The notes under the pieces were generated by a model. The model worked only from the letters and a program-made list of their open reading frames with translations, was not told the DNA's origin and searched no databases. Made by a program: the position numbers and the translations under genes. From contig JAUZVC010000001.1 of NCBI GenBank assembly GCA_031844405.1, positions 372,001-436,000 on the forward strand: DNA of 64,000 nucleotides. The letters run 5' to 3'. Positions 18,497 through 26,070 of the stretch are shown one piece after another. The first letter of the stretch is position 1. The number at the start of each line of letters is the position of its first letter. Source of the stretch: Knoellia sp031844405 (GTDB lineage: Bacteria > Actinomycetota > Actinomycetes > Actinomycetales > Dermatophilaceae).

Positions 18497-19075
18497 ATGA
18501 GTGACGTCACCGACCAGGTCGTCGAGGCCGACGAGACCGACGTGAACCAGTCTGCCGAGACGACCGACACCGTCGACTCCCCGGCTGGCGAGGCGACCGC
18601 AGCCGCGCCCGCCGACCTCGAGAAGGAGGGGGAGGTCGCGGCGGACTTCCTCGAGAGCCTGCTCGACATCTGCGACCTCGACGGAGACATCGACGTCGAC
18701 ATCGACGGAGACCGTGCCGCGGTCGCGATCGTCGACTCGGAGGAGGGCCGCGTCCCCCGTCGCCTCGTCGGTGACAACGGCAAGGTCCTCGATGCCCTGC
18801 AGGAGCTCACTCGTCTCGCGGTCCAGTCCGCGACCGGGCACCGGAGCCGTCTCATGCTCGACGTCGCCGGCCACCGTGCGAGCCGTCGTGCAGAGCTCGT
18901 CGAGATCGCCCGCGAGGCGATCGCCTCGGTCAAGGAGACCGGCGAGAAGTCGGCCCTCGAGCCGATGACCGCCTTCGAGCGCAAGGTCGTGCACGACGAG
19001 GTCCTCGCTGCCGGCCTTGCCTCCGAGTCCGAGGGCGTGGAGCCGCGGCGCCACGTCGTCGTGCTGCCCGCGTGA
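18497..19075 (+). CDS. jag: Jag/KhpB-type KH-R3H RNA-binding protein
   Basis: This 192-residue protein starts with about 40 acidic, low-complexity residues, followed by a Jag N-terminal-like segment 'AADFLESLLDICDLDG', a KH domain with the GxxG loop in 'RRLVGDNGKVLDAL', and an R3H domain in 'LEPMTAFERKVVHDEV'. In other bacteria KhpB/Jag binds many RNAs and affects cell elongation and division. It sits between yidC and rsmG as usual, and its stop overlaps the rsmG start (GTGA). Confidence 0.94.
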   Translation: MSDVTDQVVEADETDVNQSAETTDTVDSPAGEATAAAPADLEKEGEVAADFLESLLDICDLDGDIDVDIDGDRAAVAIVDSEEGRVPRRLVGDNGKVLDALQELTRLAVQSATGHRSRLMLDVAGHRASRRAELVEIAREAIASVKETGEKSALEPMTAFERKVVHDEVLAAGLASESEGVEPRRHVVVLPA

Positions 19076-19791
19076 GCGACGTTTCACGTGAAACGGTGAC
19101 GGACGAAGAGTTCGACACCACCCCGCCAGCCGCACCTTCGGGTGCGGCTGCGGTGTTCGGGGACCGTATGCCGTCCGCCGTCCGCTTCGTCGAGATCCTC
19201 GCCGACACGGGTGTGAGCCACGGCCTCATCGGGCCGCGGGAGGTCCCGCGCCTGTGGGAGCGCCACGTCCTCAACTGCGCCGTCATCGAGGACGCCTTCC
19301 CGCAGGACGCCAGGCTCGTCGACGTCGGCTCCGGTGCCGGCCTGCCCGGGGTGGCTCTCGCCATCGCCCGGCCGGATCTCGATGTGCACCTCGTCGAGCC
19401 GATGCAACGGCGGACCGAGTGGCTCACCGCGACAGTGGCCGACCTGGGGCTCGACAACGTCACCGTGCACCGCGGACGGGCCGAGGAGCTCGTCGGTGTC
19501 GTCAGCGCTCCGTGGGTGACCGCCCGCGCCGTGGCCCGGACGGCGAAGCTCGCCCGGTGGTGTGTCCCGCTGCTCGACGGACGTGGGACCGTCGTCGCGA
19601 TGAAGGGCCGGTCCGCGCAGCAGGAGCTCGACGCCGACCGCCGCGACCTCACGAAGCTGGGGCTCGTCGACGCCCGAATCTCGGAGCACGGCGGCTCGGT
19701 CCTCGACGAGCCCACGCTCACGCTGGACCTGACCTTCGAGCCGAAGGTGCGCCGACGCGCACAGGGGAAGAAGCCGCACAAGAAGCGCTGA
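19072..19791 (+). CDS. rsmG: 16S rRNA (guanine527-N7) methyltransferase RsmG
   Basis: This 239-residue S-adenosylmethionine-dependent enzyme methylates G527 of 16S rRNA. Its loss in other bacteria gives low-level streptomycin resistance. The SAM-binding motif is 'LVDVGSGAGLPGVALAIARP'; the RsmG signature 'LWERHVLNCA' precedes it. The first residues after the GTG start, S-D-V-S-R-E-T, are encoded by a perfect parS site, so the N-terminus is partly shaped by a centromere element. The C-terminus is basic ('RRRAQGKKPHKKR'). Confidence 0.95.
   Translation: MSDVSRETVTDEEFDTTPPAAPSGAAAVFGDRMPSAVRFVEILADTGVSHGLIGPREVPRLWERHVLNCAVIEDAFPQDARLVDVGSGAGLPGVALAIARPDLDVHLVEPMQRRTEWLTATVADLGLDNVTVHRGRAEELVGVVSAPWVTARAVARTAKLARWCVPLLDGRGTVVAMKGRSAQQELDADRRDLTKLGLVDARISEHGGSVLDEPTLTLDLTFEPKVRRRAQGKKPHKKR
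19081..19094. promoter_or_regulatory. parS site (within the start of rsmG)
   Basis: A perfect GTTTCACGTGAAAC palindrome begins at codon 4 of rsmG and reads V-S-R-E-T in that frame. Confidence 0.95.
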
Positions 19792-19813
19792 TCGATCGTC
19801 ACGCCGGCGACAG

Positions 19814-19841
19814 GCCCCGGTCCCCTGGTGGGAGCTGGGGC
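19814..19841 (+). terminator. Probable transcription terminator after rsmG
   Basis: GCCCCGGTCCC (19814-19824) pairs with GGGAGCTGGGGC (19830-19841) with one bulge and a 5-nt loop, 22 bp after the rsmG stop. No long T run follows, as is usual in actinobacteria. Confidence 0.5.
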
Positions 19842-20119
19842 TTCGTCATGCCGGGAGTCCTGCCGGGAGCCGACCTCCTCCGATCGTTGGAAGCGGATGC
19901 AGGGGGCCAGGAAAGGCGGGGAAGAGCCGGGGCGATGTCCCTTGGGCGCCGTTGCCGGGCACTTCTGCCGGTCGCTGTCCGGGCGGCTTGGCGCGCACGT
20001 TCACGCAGGCACTCGCATGCCCATGTGAACGGACTCTTCCGGTGCCGGGCCCTTGGAGGAGGATATGGCCTTGCCCTGAATCTCCAGGTTGTGCCGCGCC
20101 GAGGCGCCCCAGCATGCGT

Positions 20120-20133
20120 GTTTCACGTGAAAC
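20120..20133. promoter_or_regulatory. parS site (intergenic)
   Basis: The perfect 14-bp core is flanked by T and A (20119 and 20134), giving the full 16-bp consensus TGTTTCACGTGAAACA. It is the best parS match in the window. Confidence 0.97.
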
Positions 20134-20368
20134 ATGGGCGACTACTGCGACGTCATGACCCCGCGGTCAGTCGTCGTTGGCGCCCGGAGACGGGCCTTCC
20201 GGATGGGCGCAGCAACGGGTTCCCGACGTGCCTGCCGCGATGGCGCAACCTCTCGACTGTCCCAGCCGCCTCTTGACTGTCCAGTGGCCGCTCCGCTCCA
20301 CACTCTCCTCTGTGTCGACGTTGTCCCGGTCACCGTCCTCGTCGTTCAGGACAGGGTCGAAGCACCTC

Positions 20369-20382
20369 GTTTCACGTGAAAC
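20369..20382. promoter_or_regulatory. parS site (intergenic, upstream of parA)
   Basis: Perfect GTTTCACGTGAAAC core, 113 bp upstream of the parA start, where bound ParB could also influence parA transcription. Confidence 0.95.
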
Positions 20383-20494
20383 ATTGCGCCGTCAGCGCAA
20401 TTCGGCCGTGGCGCGCCGGTCGGTTTGGCGTGTCGAGTGGCGACGGGGTTGGATTGGCTGTCCCCGACCAACGACCGTGAGGTGGATCCCGACG

Positions 20495-21835
20495 ATGGCA
20501 GTCGAGAGCGAACGCCGCGTGACCCCAGGGCTGGGCTTCCCGGCGCTCCCCGGCTCCAAGACCGCACCGCTGGGTTGGCCCGGCGAGGACGGCGTCGACC
20601 GCGGTGTTTCACGTGAAACGGCGACCGCTTCGACTGCCCCTGAGGCCGTCGACGTGGCATCGTCAGAGGTGACCGCTGAGCCGACTCCTGAGGTGGCCAG
20701 CGAGGGCCTCGACGGGGCGCGCGACGAGCCGCGCACGGATGCATCCCCGACCGCGAACCCCCCGGCGGCGCGCGGTGACGTCACGGCCGACGCCGCCGCG
20801 TCGACCGACGTTTCACGTGAAACAGGGGAGTCGGCCGCTGCGGAGGCCACCACGAGCGAGTCGGAGAAGGCCCAGGAGGCGCTCACCAACGTCTCGCGTG
20901 ACGCCCACGAAGACGTCGCAGACCTTCCCACCGTCGGCGACGACACCCCCCTCGCGAAGGCCGTCGCCGAGGACGCCCGCAAGCGGATCACGCTCGCCGG
21001 CCGCGAGCTGCCCCGCCCGGCAGAGACCCGGGTGCTCACGGTCGCGAACCAGAAGGGTGGGGTCGGCAAGACGACGACGACCGTCAATGTCGCCGCTGCG
21101 CTCGCACAGGCAGGCGCGAAGGTGCTCGTCATCGATCTCGACCCGCAGGGCAACACGAGCACCGCGCTCGGGATCGAGCACCACTCCGAGGTCGCGAGCA
21201 TCTATGACGTCCTCGTCGACGGTGACCCACTGGCCAAGGTCGTCCAGCAGTGCCCCGACGTGCCCAACCTCTTCTGCGCCCCGGCGACGATCGACCTCGC
21301 CGGTGCTGAGATCGAGCTCGTCTCCCTCGTCGCACGTGAGACGCGGCTCCAGAAGGCCGTCACGGCATACCGGAAGGATCTCGCCGAGCGCGGGGAGACC
21401 CTCGACTACGTCTTCGTCGACTGCCCTCCCAGCCTCGGCCTGCTCACGGTCAACGCTTTCGTCGCGGCGAGCGAGGTCTTCATCCCGATCCAGTGCGAGT
21501 ACTACGCGCTCGAGGGTCTGTCACAGCTGCTCCGCAACATCGAGCTCATTCGCGACCATCTCAACCCGGCGCTGCACGTGTCGACGATCCTCCTCACGAT
21601 GTACGACGGCCGCACCCGCCTGTCGGCGCAGGTCGCCGAGGAGGTCCGAACCCACTTCCCCGACCAGACCCTGAGGGCAACCGTGCCCCGGTCGGTGCGC
21701 ATCTCCGAGGCGCCGAGCCACGGACAGACCGTCATGACCTACGACCCCAACAGCAGCGGCGCCCTCTCCTACCTCGAGGCCGCCTCCGAGATGGCCGCGC
21801 AGAACGCCGCCGAGAACAGCGAGGACCGTTCATGA
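20495..21835 (+). CDS. parA: Chromosome-partitioning ATPase ParA (Soj) with long N-terminal extension
   Basis: This 446-residue protein moves ParB-bound origins apart by ATP-driven binding to the nucleoid. The ATPase core begins near residue 175 ('TRVLTVANQKGGVGKTTTTV'); the deviant Walker A has its signature lysine at 187, followed by 'LVIDLDPQGNTSTALG' and 'VFVDCPPSLGLLTVNA'. The first 170 residues are Ala/Glu/Thr/Pro-rich, probably disordered, and contain V-S-R-E-T twice, each encoded by a parS site, plus a related N-V-S-R-D. The ATG at 20495 is chosen for its GAGGTGG ribosome site nine bases upstream; an in-frame GTG at 20477 is possible. The stop overlaps parB by four bases. Confidence 0.94.
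   Translation: MAVESERRVTPGLGFPALPGSKTAPLGWPGEDGVDRGVSRETATASTAPEAVDVASSEVTAEPTPEVASEGLDGARDEPRTDASPTANPPAARGDVTADAAASTDVSRETGESAAAEATTSESEKAQEALTNVSRDAHEDVADLPTVGDDTPLAKAVAEDARKRITLAGRELPRPAETRVLTVANQKGGVGKTTTTVNVAAALAQAGAKVLVIDLDPQGNTSTALGIEHHSEVASIYDVLVDGDPLAKVVQQCPDVPNLFCAPATIDLAGAEIELVSLVARETRLQKAVTAYRKDLAERGETLDYVFVDCPPSLGLLTVNAFVAASEVFIPIQCEYYALEGLSQLLRNIELIRDHLNPALHVSTILLTMYDGRTRLSAQVAEEVRTHFPDQTLRATVPRSVRISEAPSHGQTVMTYDPNSSGALSYLEAASEMAAQNAAENSEDRS
20606..20619. promoter_or_regulatory. parS site (within parA)
   Basis: Perfect GTTTCACGTGAAAC, encoding V-S-R-E-T in the ParA N-terminal extension. Confidence 0.95.
20810..20823. promoter_or_regulatory. parS site (within parA, second)
   Basis: Perfect GTTTCACGTGAAAC, again encoding V-S-R-E-T, 204 bp after the previous copy. 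A degenerate relative (four mismatches, encoding V-S-R-D-A) follows near 20891. Confidence 0.95.
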
Positions 21836-22977
21836 GTGACAAGCGACGTGCCCTGGGCCGCGGCCTCGGAGCCCTCATCCCCCCGGGCGGGGGTGGCGGC
21901 ACGACGCGCCCGACCGACGTCTTCTTCAAGGAGCGGGCCGACGCTCCCGCGACCGGCTCCGTGGTCACCGAGGAGCGTCCGGCCGAGGGTGCTGCCCCTG
22001 TCGACACCGCTGCTCAGGACGTTCCGTCGCCGGCCGACCTGCCGGCATCGTCGCAGGTCAGCGCCCCGAACGGTTCGTCGAACGACACCACTGACGACGC
22101 GGCGCCCACACCGGCGACCCCGACCGACGAGCCCGACCTCGTCGCCGTCCCTGGGGCCCAGTTCGCCGAGGTCCCGCTCGACTCGATCCGCCCGAACCCG
22201 CGTCAGCCGCGGACGGTCTTCGACGAGGACGACCTCGCCGAGCTCGTGCACAGCATCCGTGAGATCGGTGTGCTCCAGCCCGTCGTGGTCCGACGCATCC
22301 CCGCGGACGCCACCGACGTCCCGGAGGGTGTCGAGTTCGAGCTCATCATGGGCGAGCGCCGATGGCGTGCGAGCCGCGAGGCCGGCAAGGACTCGGTCCC
22401 GGCCATCATCAAGGCCACCGAGGACGACGACCTCCTGCGCGACGCGCTTCTCGAGAACCTCCACCGCAGCCAGCTCAACGCCCTCGAGGAAGCGGCGGCC
22501 TACCAGCAGCTTCTCGACGACTTCGGCTGCACCCAGGAGGAGCTCGCCGGTCGCATCGGAAGGTCGCGCCCGCAGATCAGCAACACGCTGCGCCTGCTCA
22601 AGCTGCCTCCCATGGTGGCCCGCCGCGTCGCCGCCGGTGTCCTGTCGGCAGGTCACGCCCGCGCGCTGCTCGGTGTCGGGGACGGCGCGGCCATGGAGCG
22701 GCTGGCCCAGCGGATCGTCGCCGAGGGCCTGTCGGTCCGTTCGGTGGAGGAGATCGTCGCGCTCGGCGTCGAGGACGAGAAGCCGGTCAAGCGCCGCCCC
22801 CGCGCCGGTGGGCGTCACCCGCAGCTCGACGACATCGCCGCCGACCTGTCCGACCGGCTCGAGACGCGGGTCGGGATCGCGCTCGGCAAGAACCGCGGCA
22901 AGGTGACGATCGACTTCGCCTCGGTCGAGGACCTCAACCGGATCCTCGACGCGATGAACCTCCGTGGGGCCCGCTGA
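21832..22977 (+). CDS. parB: Chromosome-partitioning protein ParB (Spo0J)
   Basis: This 381-residue CTP-dependent DNA clamp loads at parS and spreads. After the typical opening 'KRRALGRGLGALIPP' there is a low-complexity stretch of about 90 residues. The ParB N-terminal domain has 'IRPNPRQPRTVFDEDDLAELV' and the CTP-binding motif 'MGERRWRASREAG'. The helix-turn-helix is in 'TQEELAGRIGRSRPQISNTL', and the C-terminal dimer domain follows. It forms a two-gene operon with parA, and all its predicted target sites lie in this window. Confidence 0.96.
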   Translation: MSDKRRALGRGLGALIPPGGGGGTTRPTDVFFKERADAPATGSVVTEERPAEGAAPVDTAAQDVPSPADLPASSQVSAPNGSSNDTTDDAAPTPATPTDEPDLVAVPGAQFAEVPLDSIRPNPRQPRTVFDEDDLAELVHSIREIGVLQPVVVRRIPADATDVPEGVEFELIMGERRWRASREAGKDSVPAIIKATEDDDLLRDALLENLHRSQLNALEEAAAYQQLLDDFGCTQEELAGRIGRSRPQISNTLRLLKLPPMVARRVAAGVLSAGHARALLGVGDGAAMERLAQRIVAEGLSVRSVEEIVALGVEDEKPVKRRPRAGGRHPQLDDIAADLSDRLETRVGIALGKNRGKVTIDFASVEDLNRILDAMNLRGAR

Positions 22978-23000
22978 ACCGAGCGGCCACGACAGCCAAA

Positions 23001-23020
23001 TCCCCTGTGCCACAGGGGGA
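23001..23020 (+). terminator. Short hairpin after parB
   Basis: CCCCTG and CAGGGG pair across a 5-nt loop 24 bp after the parB stop. It lies just before the stronger hairpin and may assist termination. Confidence 0.35.
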
Positions 23021-23031
23021 TTGACGCAGCA

Positions 23032-23071
23032 ACGACGAAGCCCCGGTCCAGACGGACCGGGGCTTCGTCGT
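23032..23071. terminator. Strong bidirectional terminator between parB and trxA
   Basis: A perfect 18-bp inverted repeat (23032-23049 and 23054-23071) with a 4-nt AGAC loop lies between the convergent parB and trxA genes, so it can end transcription from both sides. Confidence 0.85.
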
Positions 23072-23082
23072 CGCTGACGTGA

Positions 23083-23409
23083 TCAGGCGAGGAAGGGCTC
23101 GAGCTCGCGCAGCAGGGCCGGCTTCGGCTTGGCGCCGACGATCGTCTTGACGATCTCGCCGTCCTTGTAGACGTGCATCGTCGGGATCGAGGTGATGCCG
23201 AGCTTGCCGGTGATCGCCGGGTTCTCGTCGGTGTTGAGCTTCACGACGTCGAGCTTGTCGGCGTGGTCACGCGCGATCTCCTCGAGGACGGGAGCGATCG
23301 CCTTGCACGGGCCACACCAAGGGGCCCAGAAGTCGACGAGGGTGACCTTGGAGTTCTTGACGACGTCGGTGTCGAACGAGGCGTCGTCGGTGGTGCGGGT
23401 GGCTCCCAT
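23083..23409 (-). CDS. trxA: Thioredoxin
   Basis: This 108-residue protein reduces protein disulphides in the cytoplasm. The active site is in 'DFWAPWCGPCKAIAPVLEEI'; the cis-proline region 'ITSIPTMHVYKDGE' is intact. It lies 63 bp downstream of trxB on the same strand, so both halves of the system are co-oriented. A strong AGGAAGGA ribosome site precedes the ATG. Confidence 0.97.
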   Translation of the reverse strand: MGATRTTDDASFDTDVVKNSKVTLVDFWAPWCGPCKAIAPVLEEIARDHADKLDVVKLNTDENPAITGKLGITSIPTMHVYKDGEIVKTIVGAKPKPALLRELEPFLA

Positions 23410-23472
23410 GTGGGGGTCCTTCCTGGGGTCGGTGATGAGGTGTGGTCGGGGGACGCGCGGTCGCGCGGGTGG

Positions 23473-24498
23473 TCAGGGGGCGACGACGGCGGCGACGCGG
23501 GCCGCTTCGTGGGCGGGGGCGTGGTCTTGCTCGACCGCCGCGAGGAAACGCTCGGCGTCGAGGGCGGCGGCACAGCCGGAGCCCGCGGCCGTGATGGCCT
23601 GGCGGTAGGTGTGGTCGACGAGGTCTCCACAGGCGAAGACGCCGGGGAGGTTGGTCCGGGTCGAGCGGCCCTCGACGAGGACGTAACCCTCGGCATCGAG
23701 AGCGACGTGGTTGACGTCGTCAGTGTCCCGAAGCAGCTCGTTGCGCGGGTCGTGGCCGATCGCGATGAACAGGCCTGTGACCTCGAGCTCGCTCTCGGCG
23801 CCGGTGACCGTGTCGCGCAGCGTGACGCCGGTGAGCTTGTCACCGCCGTTGACCGCCACGACCTCGCTGTTCCAGGCGAACCGGATCTTGTCGTTGGTCA
23901 GGGCACGCTCGGCCATGATCTTGGAGGCGCGCAGCGCATCGCGGCGGTGGACGATCGTCACCGAGCGGGCGAACTTCGTGAGGAAGGTGGCCTCCTCGAC
24001 GGCGGAGTCACCACCGCCGACGACGGCGATGTCCTGGTCACGGAAGAAGAACCCGTCACACGTCGCGCACCACGAGACGCCGTGGCCGGAGAGACGCTTC
24101 TCGTCGGGCAGACCGAGCTCGCGGTAGGCCGAGCCCATGGCGAGAATGACCGAGTGGGCGCGCCACGTGCGGCCCTCACCGTCGACGACCGACTTGATGT
24201 CGCCCTCGAGCGAGACCGACGTGACGTCGTCGGTGACGAGCTCGGCGCCGAAGCGCTCGGCCTGGGCCCGCATCTGCTCCATGAGGTCAGGCCCCATGAT
24301 GCCGTCGCGGAAGCCGGGGAAGTTCTCGACCTCGGTCGTGTTCATCAGGGCGCCACCAGCCGTCACCGCCCCCTCGAAGAGCACCGGCTTGAGGTTGGCT
24401 CGAGCGGCGTAGACCGCGGCGGTGTAGCCAGCGGGGCCGGAGCCGATGATGATGACGTTGCGCACGTCCTGGCCGTCAATGTCGGCGGGGGAGCTCAC
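23473..24498 (-). CDS. trxB: Thioredoxin reductase (NADPH)
   Basis: This 341-residue FAD enzyme passes electrons from NADPH to thioredoxin. It has the FAD-binding 'VIIIGSGPAGYTAAVYAARA', the redox-active pair in 'SWCATCDGFFF', the NADPH-binding 'AVVGGGDSAVEEATFL' and the C-terminal FAD contact 'GVFACGDL'. Two in-frame GTG starts, at 24504 and 24498, are possible; the latter has better spacing from an AAGGGA ribosome site. It lies between the sigma/anti-sigma pair and trxA. In Streptomyces and mycobacteria this neighbourhood is linked to thiol or envelope stress control. Confidence 0.95.
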   Translation of the reverse strand: MSSPADIDGQDVRNVIIIGSGPAGYTAAVYAARANLKPVLFEGAVTAGGALMNTTEVENFPGFRDGIMGPDLMEQMRAQAERFGAELVTDDVTSVSLEGDIKSVVDGEGRTWRAHSVILAMGSAYRELGLPDEKRLSGHGVSWCATCDGFFFRDQDIAVVGGGDSAVEEATFLTKFARSVTIVHRRDALRASKIMAERALTNDKIRFAWNSEVVAVNGGDKLTGVTLRDTVTGAESELEVTGLFIAIGHDPRNELLRDTDDVNHVALDAEGYVLVEGRSTRTNLPGVFACGDLVDHTYRQAITAAGSGCAAALDAERFLAAVEQDHAPAHEAARVAAVVAP

Positions 24499-24528
24499 GA
24501 ACACCGTCCCTTGTGTCTGTCATGGGGA

Positions 24529-24549
24529 ACCACCGCTACATGCGGTGGT
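24529..24549. repeat. Inverted repeat between anti-sigma gene and trxB
   Basis: ACCACCGC (24529-24536) and GCGGTGGT (24542-24549) form a perfect 8-bp stem with a TACAT loop. It lies in the trxB leader and could be a weak terminator/attenuator or an operator. Confidence 0.4.
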
Positions 24550-24604
24550 CAGGTGCAACCGATCCTAGGCGCTCGCGATTCCCGACACACCGCCCGACCC
24601 GCGG

Positions 24605-25402
24605 TCAGGGCAGGTCGACCGGACCCGCGAGGAGCGACGGGTTGCCGATCGTGCAGTCCCGCCCGACCGCGTATGCCGTCCGCCCACCTTGACCGGTGAC
24701 GACGACCACCGCTGCGGGGCGCCCGTCGAGCTGCCCGAGGTCGACGCGGGCACCGGTCGCCTCGGATAGTCCGAGGGCGACGAGGCAGGCGCGCACGCCG
24801 ATCTCGGTGCCGATCGGTCCGGTGCCGGGTGTCTCGGCGGACAGGGGAGGGATGGGGGTTGCCGTCGTCGGCTCGGCCGCCTCGACGCCGAGCCGGGAGG
24901 ACGTGTAGCTGCGGTCGGTCATCGTGACGACGACCGGCCCGGGCTCGGCCTGTCGCCGTGTGGCGCTGTCGGAGGGCGGCGGGCCTGCGGCGCCCTTGTC
25001 GGACCCCTGCGCGTCCGGGTCCGTGGCGTCGCCACGCTCGGCGCCACCATCGGCCGCGCTTCCCGCCGACGACGAGGCGGTGTCCCCGCCCGAGGCGAGG
25101 AGCCCGAGCTGGCCCGAGGCCACGGCGCCACCACCGAGGAGGACCGCGGCGGCCACCGCCAGCCTCGGGCCGGTGCGGGCCCACCACGACGGGCGGACCC
25201 GTTCCGCGTCCAGCGTCGTTCCACGTGAAACGCCGGGTGCGTCGGCGGCCCCACCACCGGGCGCCGCGAACGGGGCGGGCAGGTCCGCCAGGGAGGACTG
25301 GATGCGCGCCACGAGGTCGTCGGGCATGGGGCCCGGGTCGGGGAGGCCGCGGAGCAGCTCCCGCATCCCGGTGGGGTCGGACTCGTCGTCGTGCAGGCTC
25401 AC
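24605..25402 (-). CDS. Putative membrane anti-sigma factor of the adjacent ECF sigma factor
   Basis: This 265-residue protein follows the sigma gene on the same strand after 85 bp. The N-terminal part is cytoplasmic, short and acidic ('DDLVARIQSSL'); one membrane segment ('LAVAAAVLLGGGAVASGQLGLL', about residues 85-106) follows; the remainder is extracytoplasmic, Ser/Asp/Ala-rich, then a folded region ending 'GRDCTIGNPSLLAGPVDLP'. It lacks the zinc-binding HxxxCxxC motif of many anti-sigma proteins; its position matches mycobacterial Rv3912 after sigM. The GTG at 25402 is chosen for its GGAAGGAGG ribosome site. An imperfect parS lies in the coding region. Confidence 0.75.
   Translation of the reverse strand: MSLHDDESDPTGMRELLRGLPDPGPMPDDLVARIQSSLADLPAPFAAPGGGAADAPGVSRGTTLDAERVRPSWWARTGPRLAVAAAVLLGGGAVASGQLGLLASGGDTASSSAGSAADGGAERGDATDPDAQGSDKGAAGPPPSDSATRRQAEPGPVVVTMTDRSYTSSRLGVEAAEPTTATPIPPLSAETPGTGPIGTEIGVRACLVALGLSEATGARVDLGQLDGRPAAVVVVTGQGGRTAYAVGRDCTIGNPSLLAGPVDLP
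25218..25231. promoter_or_regulatory. parS-like site with one mismatch (within anti-sigma gene)
   Basis: GTTCCACGTGAAAC differs from the parS core at one position. It reads V-S-R-G-T in the gene's frame, the same reading phase as the other coding-region sites. It lies about 11 kb from oriC, the most distant of the set. Confidence 0.75.
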
Positions 25403-25487
25403 GCGCGCCTCCTTCCAGGGGTGGGGGACGTCGACCCGTCGACGTCGCGGGCGGTCCGGGGCAGCGAGCCCTCTTCTGGGTAGGACG

Positions 25488-26069
25488 TCATGCATGCTCC
25501 CGAGGTTCCCGGCGCCCGTCGGCGAGGCCGCTGTCGGCCAGCAGCGCCGCGAGGGCCTCACGACCACGGGCGCACCGCGACTTCACCGTGCCGACCGCCA
25601 CCTCGAGGACCTCCGCGGCCTCGGCGACCGGCATACCGTGCATGTCCACGAGCACGAGGGCGAGCCGCTGGTGCTCGGGGAGGGCCGCGAGGGCCGCGCG
25701 CACGTCGAGGCCGGTCTCGGCCTCGCCGTGCCGGTCGTGCCGGTCGACGACGTCGATGTCGGCGACGTCCCCGGCCCGGCGGAGCACGTCGCGCTCGCGG
25801 CGGAGCCGGTCGAGGCAGGCATTGACGACGATCCGGTGCAGCCAGGTCGAGACGGCGGCGTCGCCCCGGTAGGACGCCGCGCGCCGGAAGGCGTTGACGA
25901 AGCCGTCCTGGACACAGTCGGCGGCGAGCTCGCGGTCGTTCGTCGTGCGGACGGCCACCGCCCACAGCCGGTCGCGGTGCCGGCGGAAGATCTCGCCGAA
26001 GGCGTCGGGGTCGCCCTCGAGGTGCCGGGCCATGAGGGCGCGGTCGGAGGCGTCCTCGAGGCCGTCCAT
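25488..26069 (-). CDS. sigM: ECF RNA polymerase sigma factor, SigM-like
   Basis: This 193-residue sigma-70 family protein of the extracytoplasmic-function type has region 2 in 'DPDAFGEIFRRHRDRLWAVA' through 'FRRAASYRGDAAVSTWLHRI', and region 4 in 'LPEHQRLALVLVDMHGMPVA' with the helix-turn-helix ending 'VGTVKSRCARGREAL'. It starts 1 bp after the pseudokinase stop and is followed by its putative anti-sigma factor and trxB-trxA, the order seen around mycobacterial sigM. Its regulon cannot be read from this window. Confidence 0.9.
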   Translation of the reverse strand: MDGLEDASDRALMARHLEGDPDAFGEIFRRHRDRLWAVAVRTTNDRELAADCVQDGFVNAFRRAASYRGDAAVSTWLHRIVVNACLDRLRRERDVLRRAGDVADIDVVDRHDRHGEAETGLDVRAALAALPEHQRLALVLVDMHGMPVAEAAEVLEVAVGTVKSRCARGREALAALLADSGLADGRREPREHA

Positions 26070-26070
26070 C

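Larger units (their letters stand above)
19792..20494. other. rsmG-parA intergenic centromere region
   Basis: I see no convincing gene in this 703-bp stretch. It holds a terminator-like hairpin, two perfect parS sites (20120-20133 and 20369-20382) and the promoter/ribosome site of parA. Short open frames here lack ribosome sites and recognisable protein sequence. Confidence 0.75.

Noticed and set aside
20134..20379. Small open frame between rsmG and parA
   Set aside because: No ribosome site, no recognisable protein features, and it overlaps a parS site and the parA upstream region.
20177..20494. Upstream extension of ParA by 106 codons
   Set aside because: The extension is Arg/Ser/Pro-rich nonsense-like sequence crossing a parS site, and a good ribosome site precedes the ATG at 20495.
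24538..24604. tRNA or small RNA in the gap before trxB
   Set aside because: Only a simple 8-bp hairpin is present; no cloverleaf or conserved T-loop sequence is visible.
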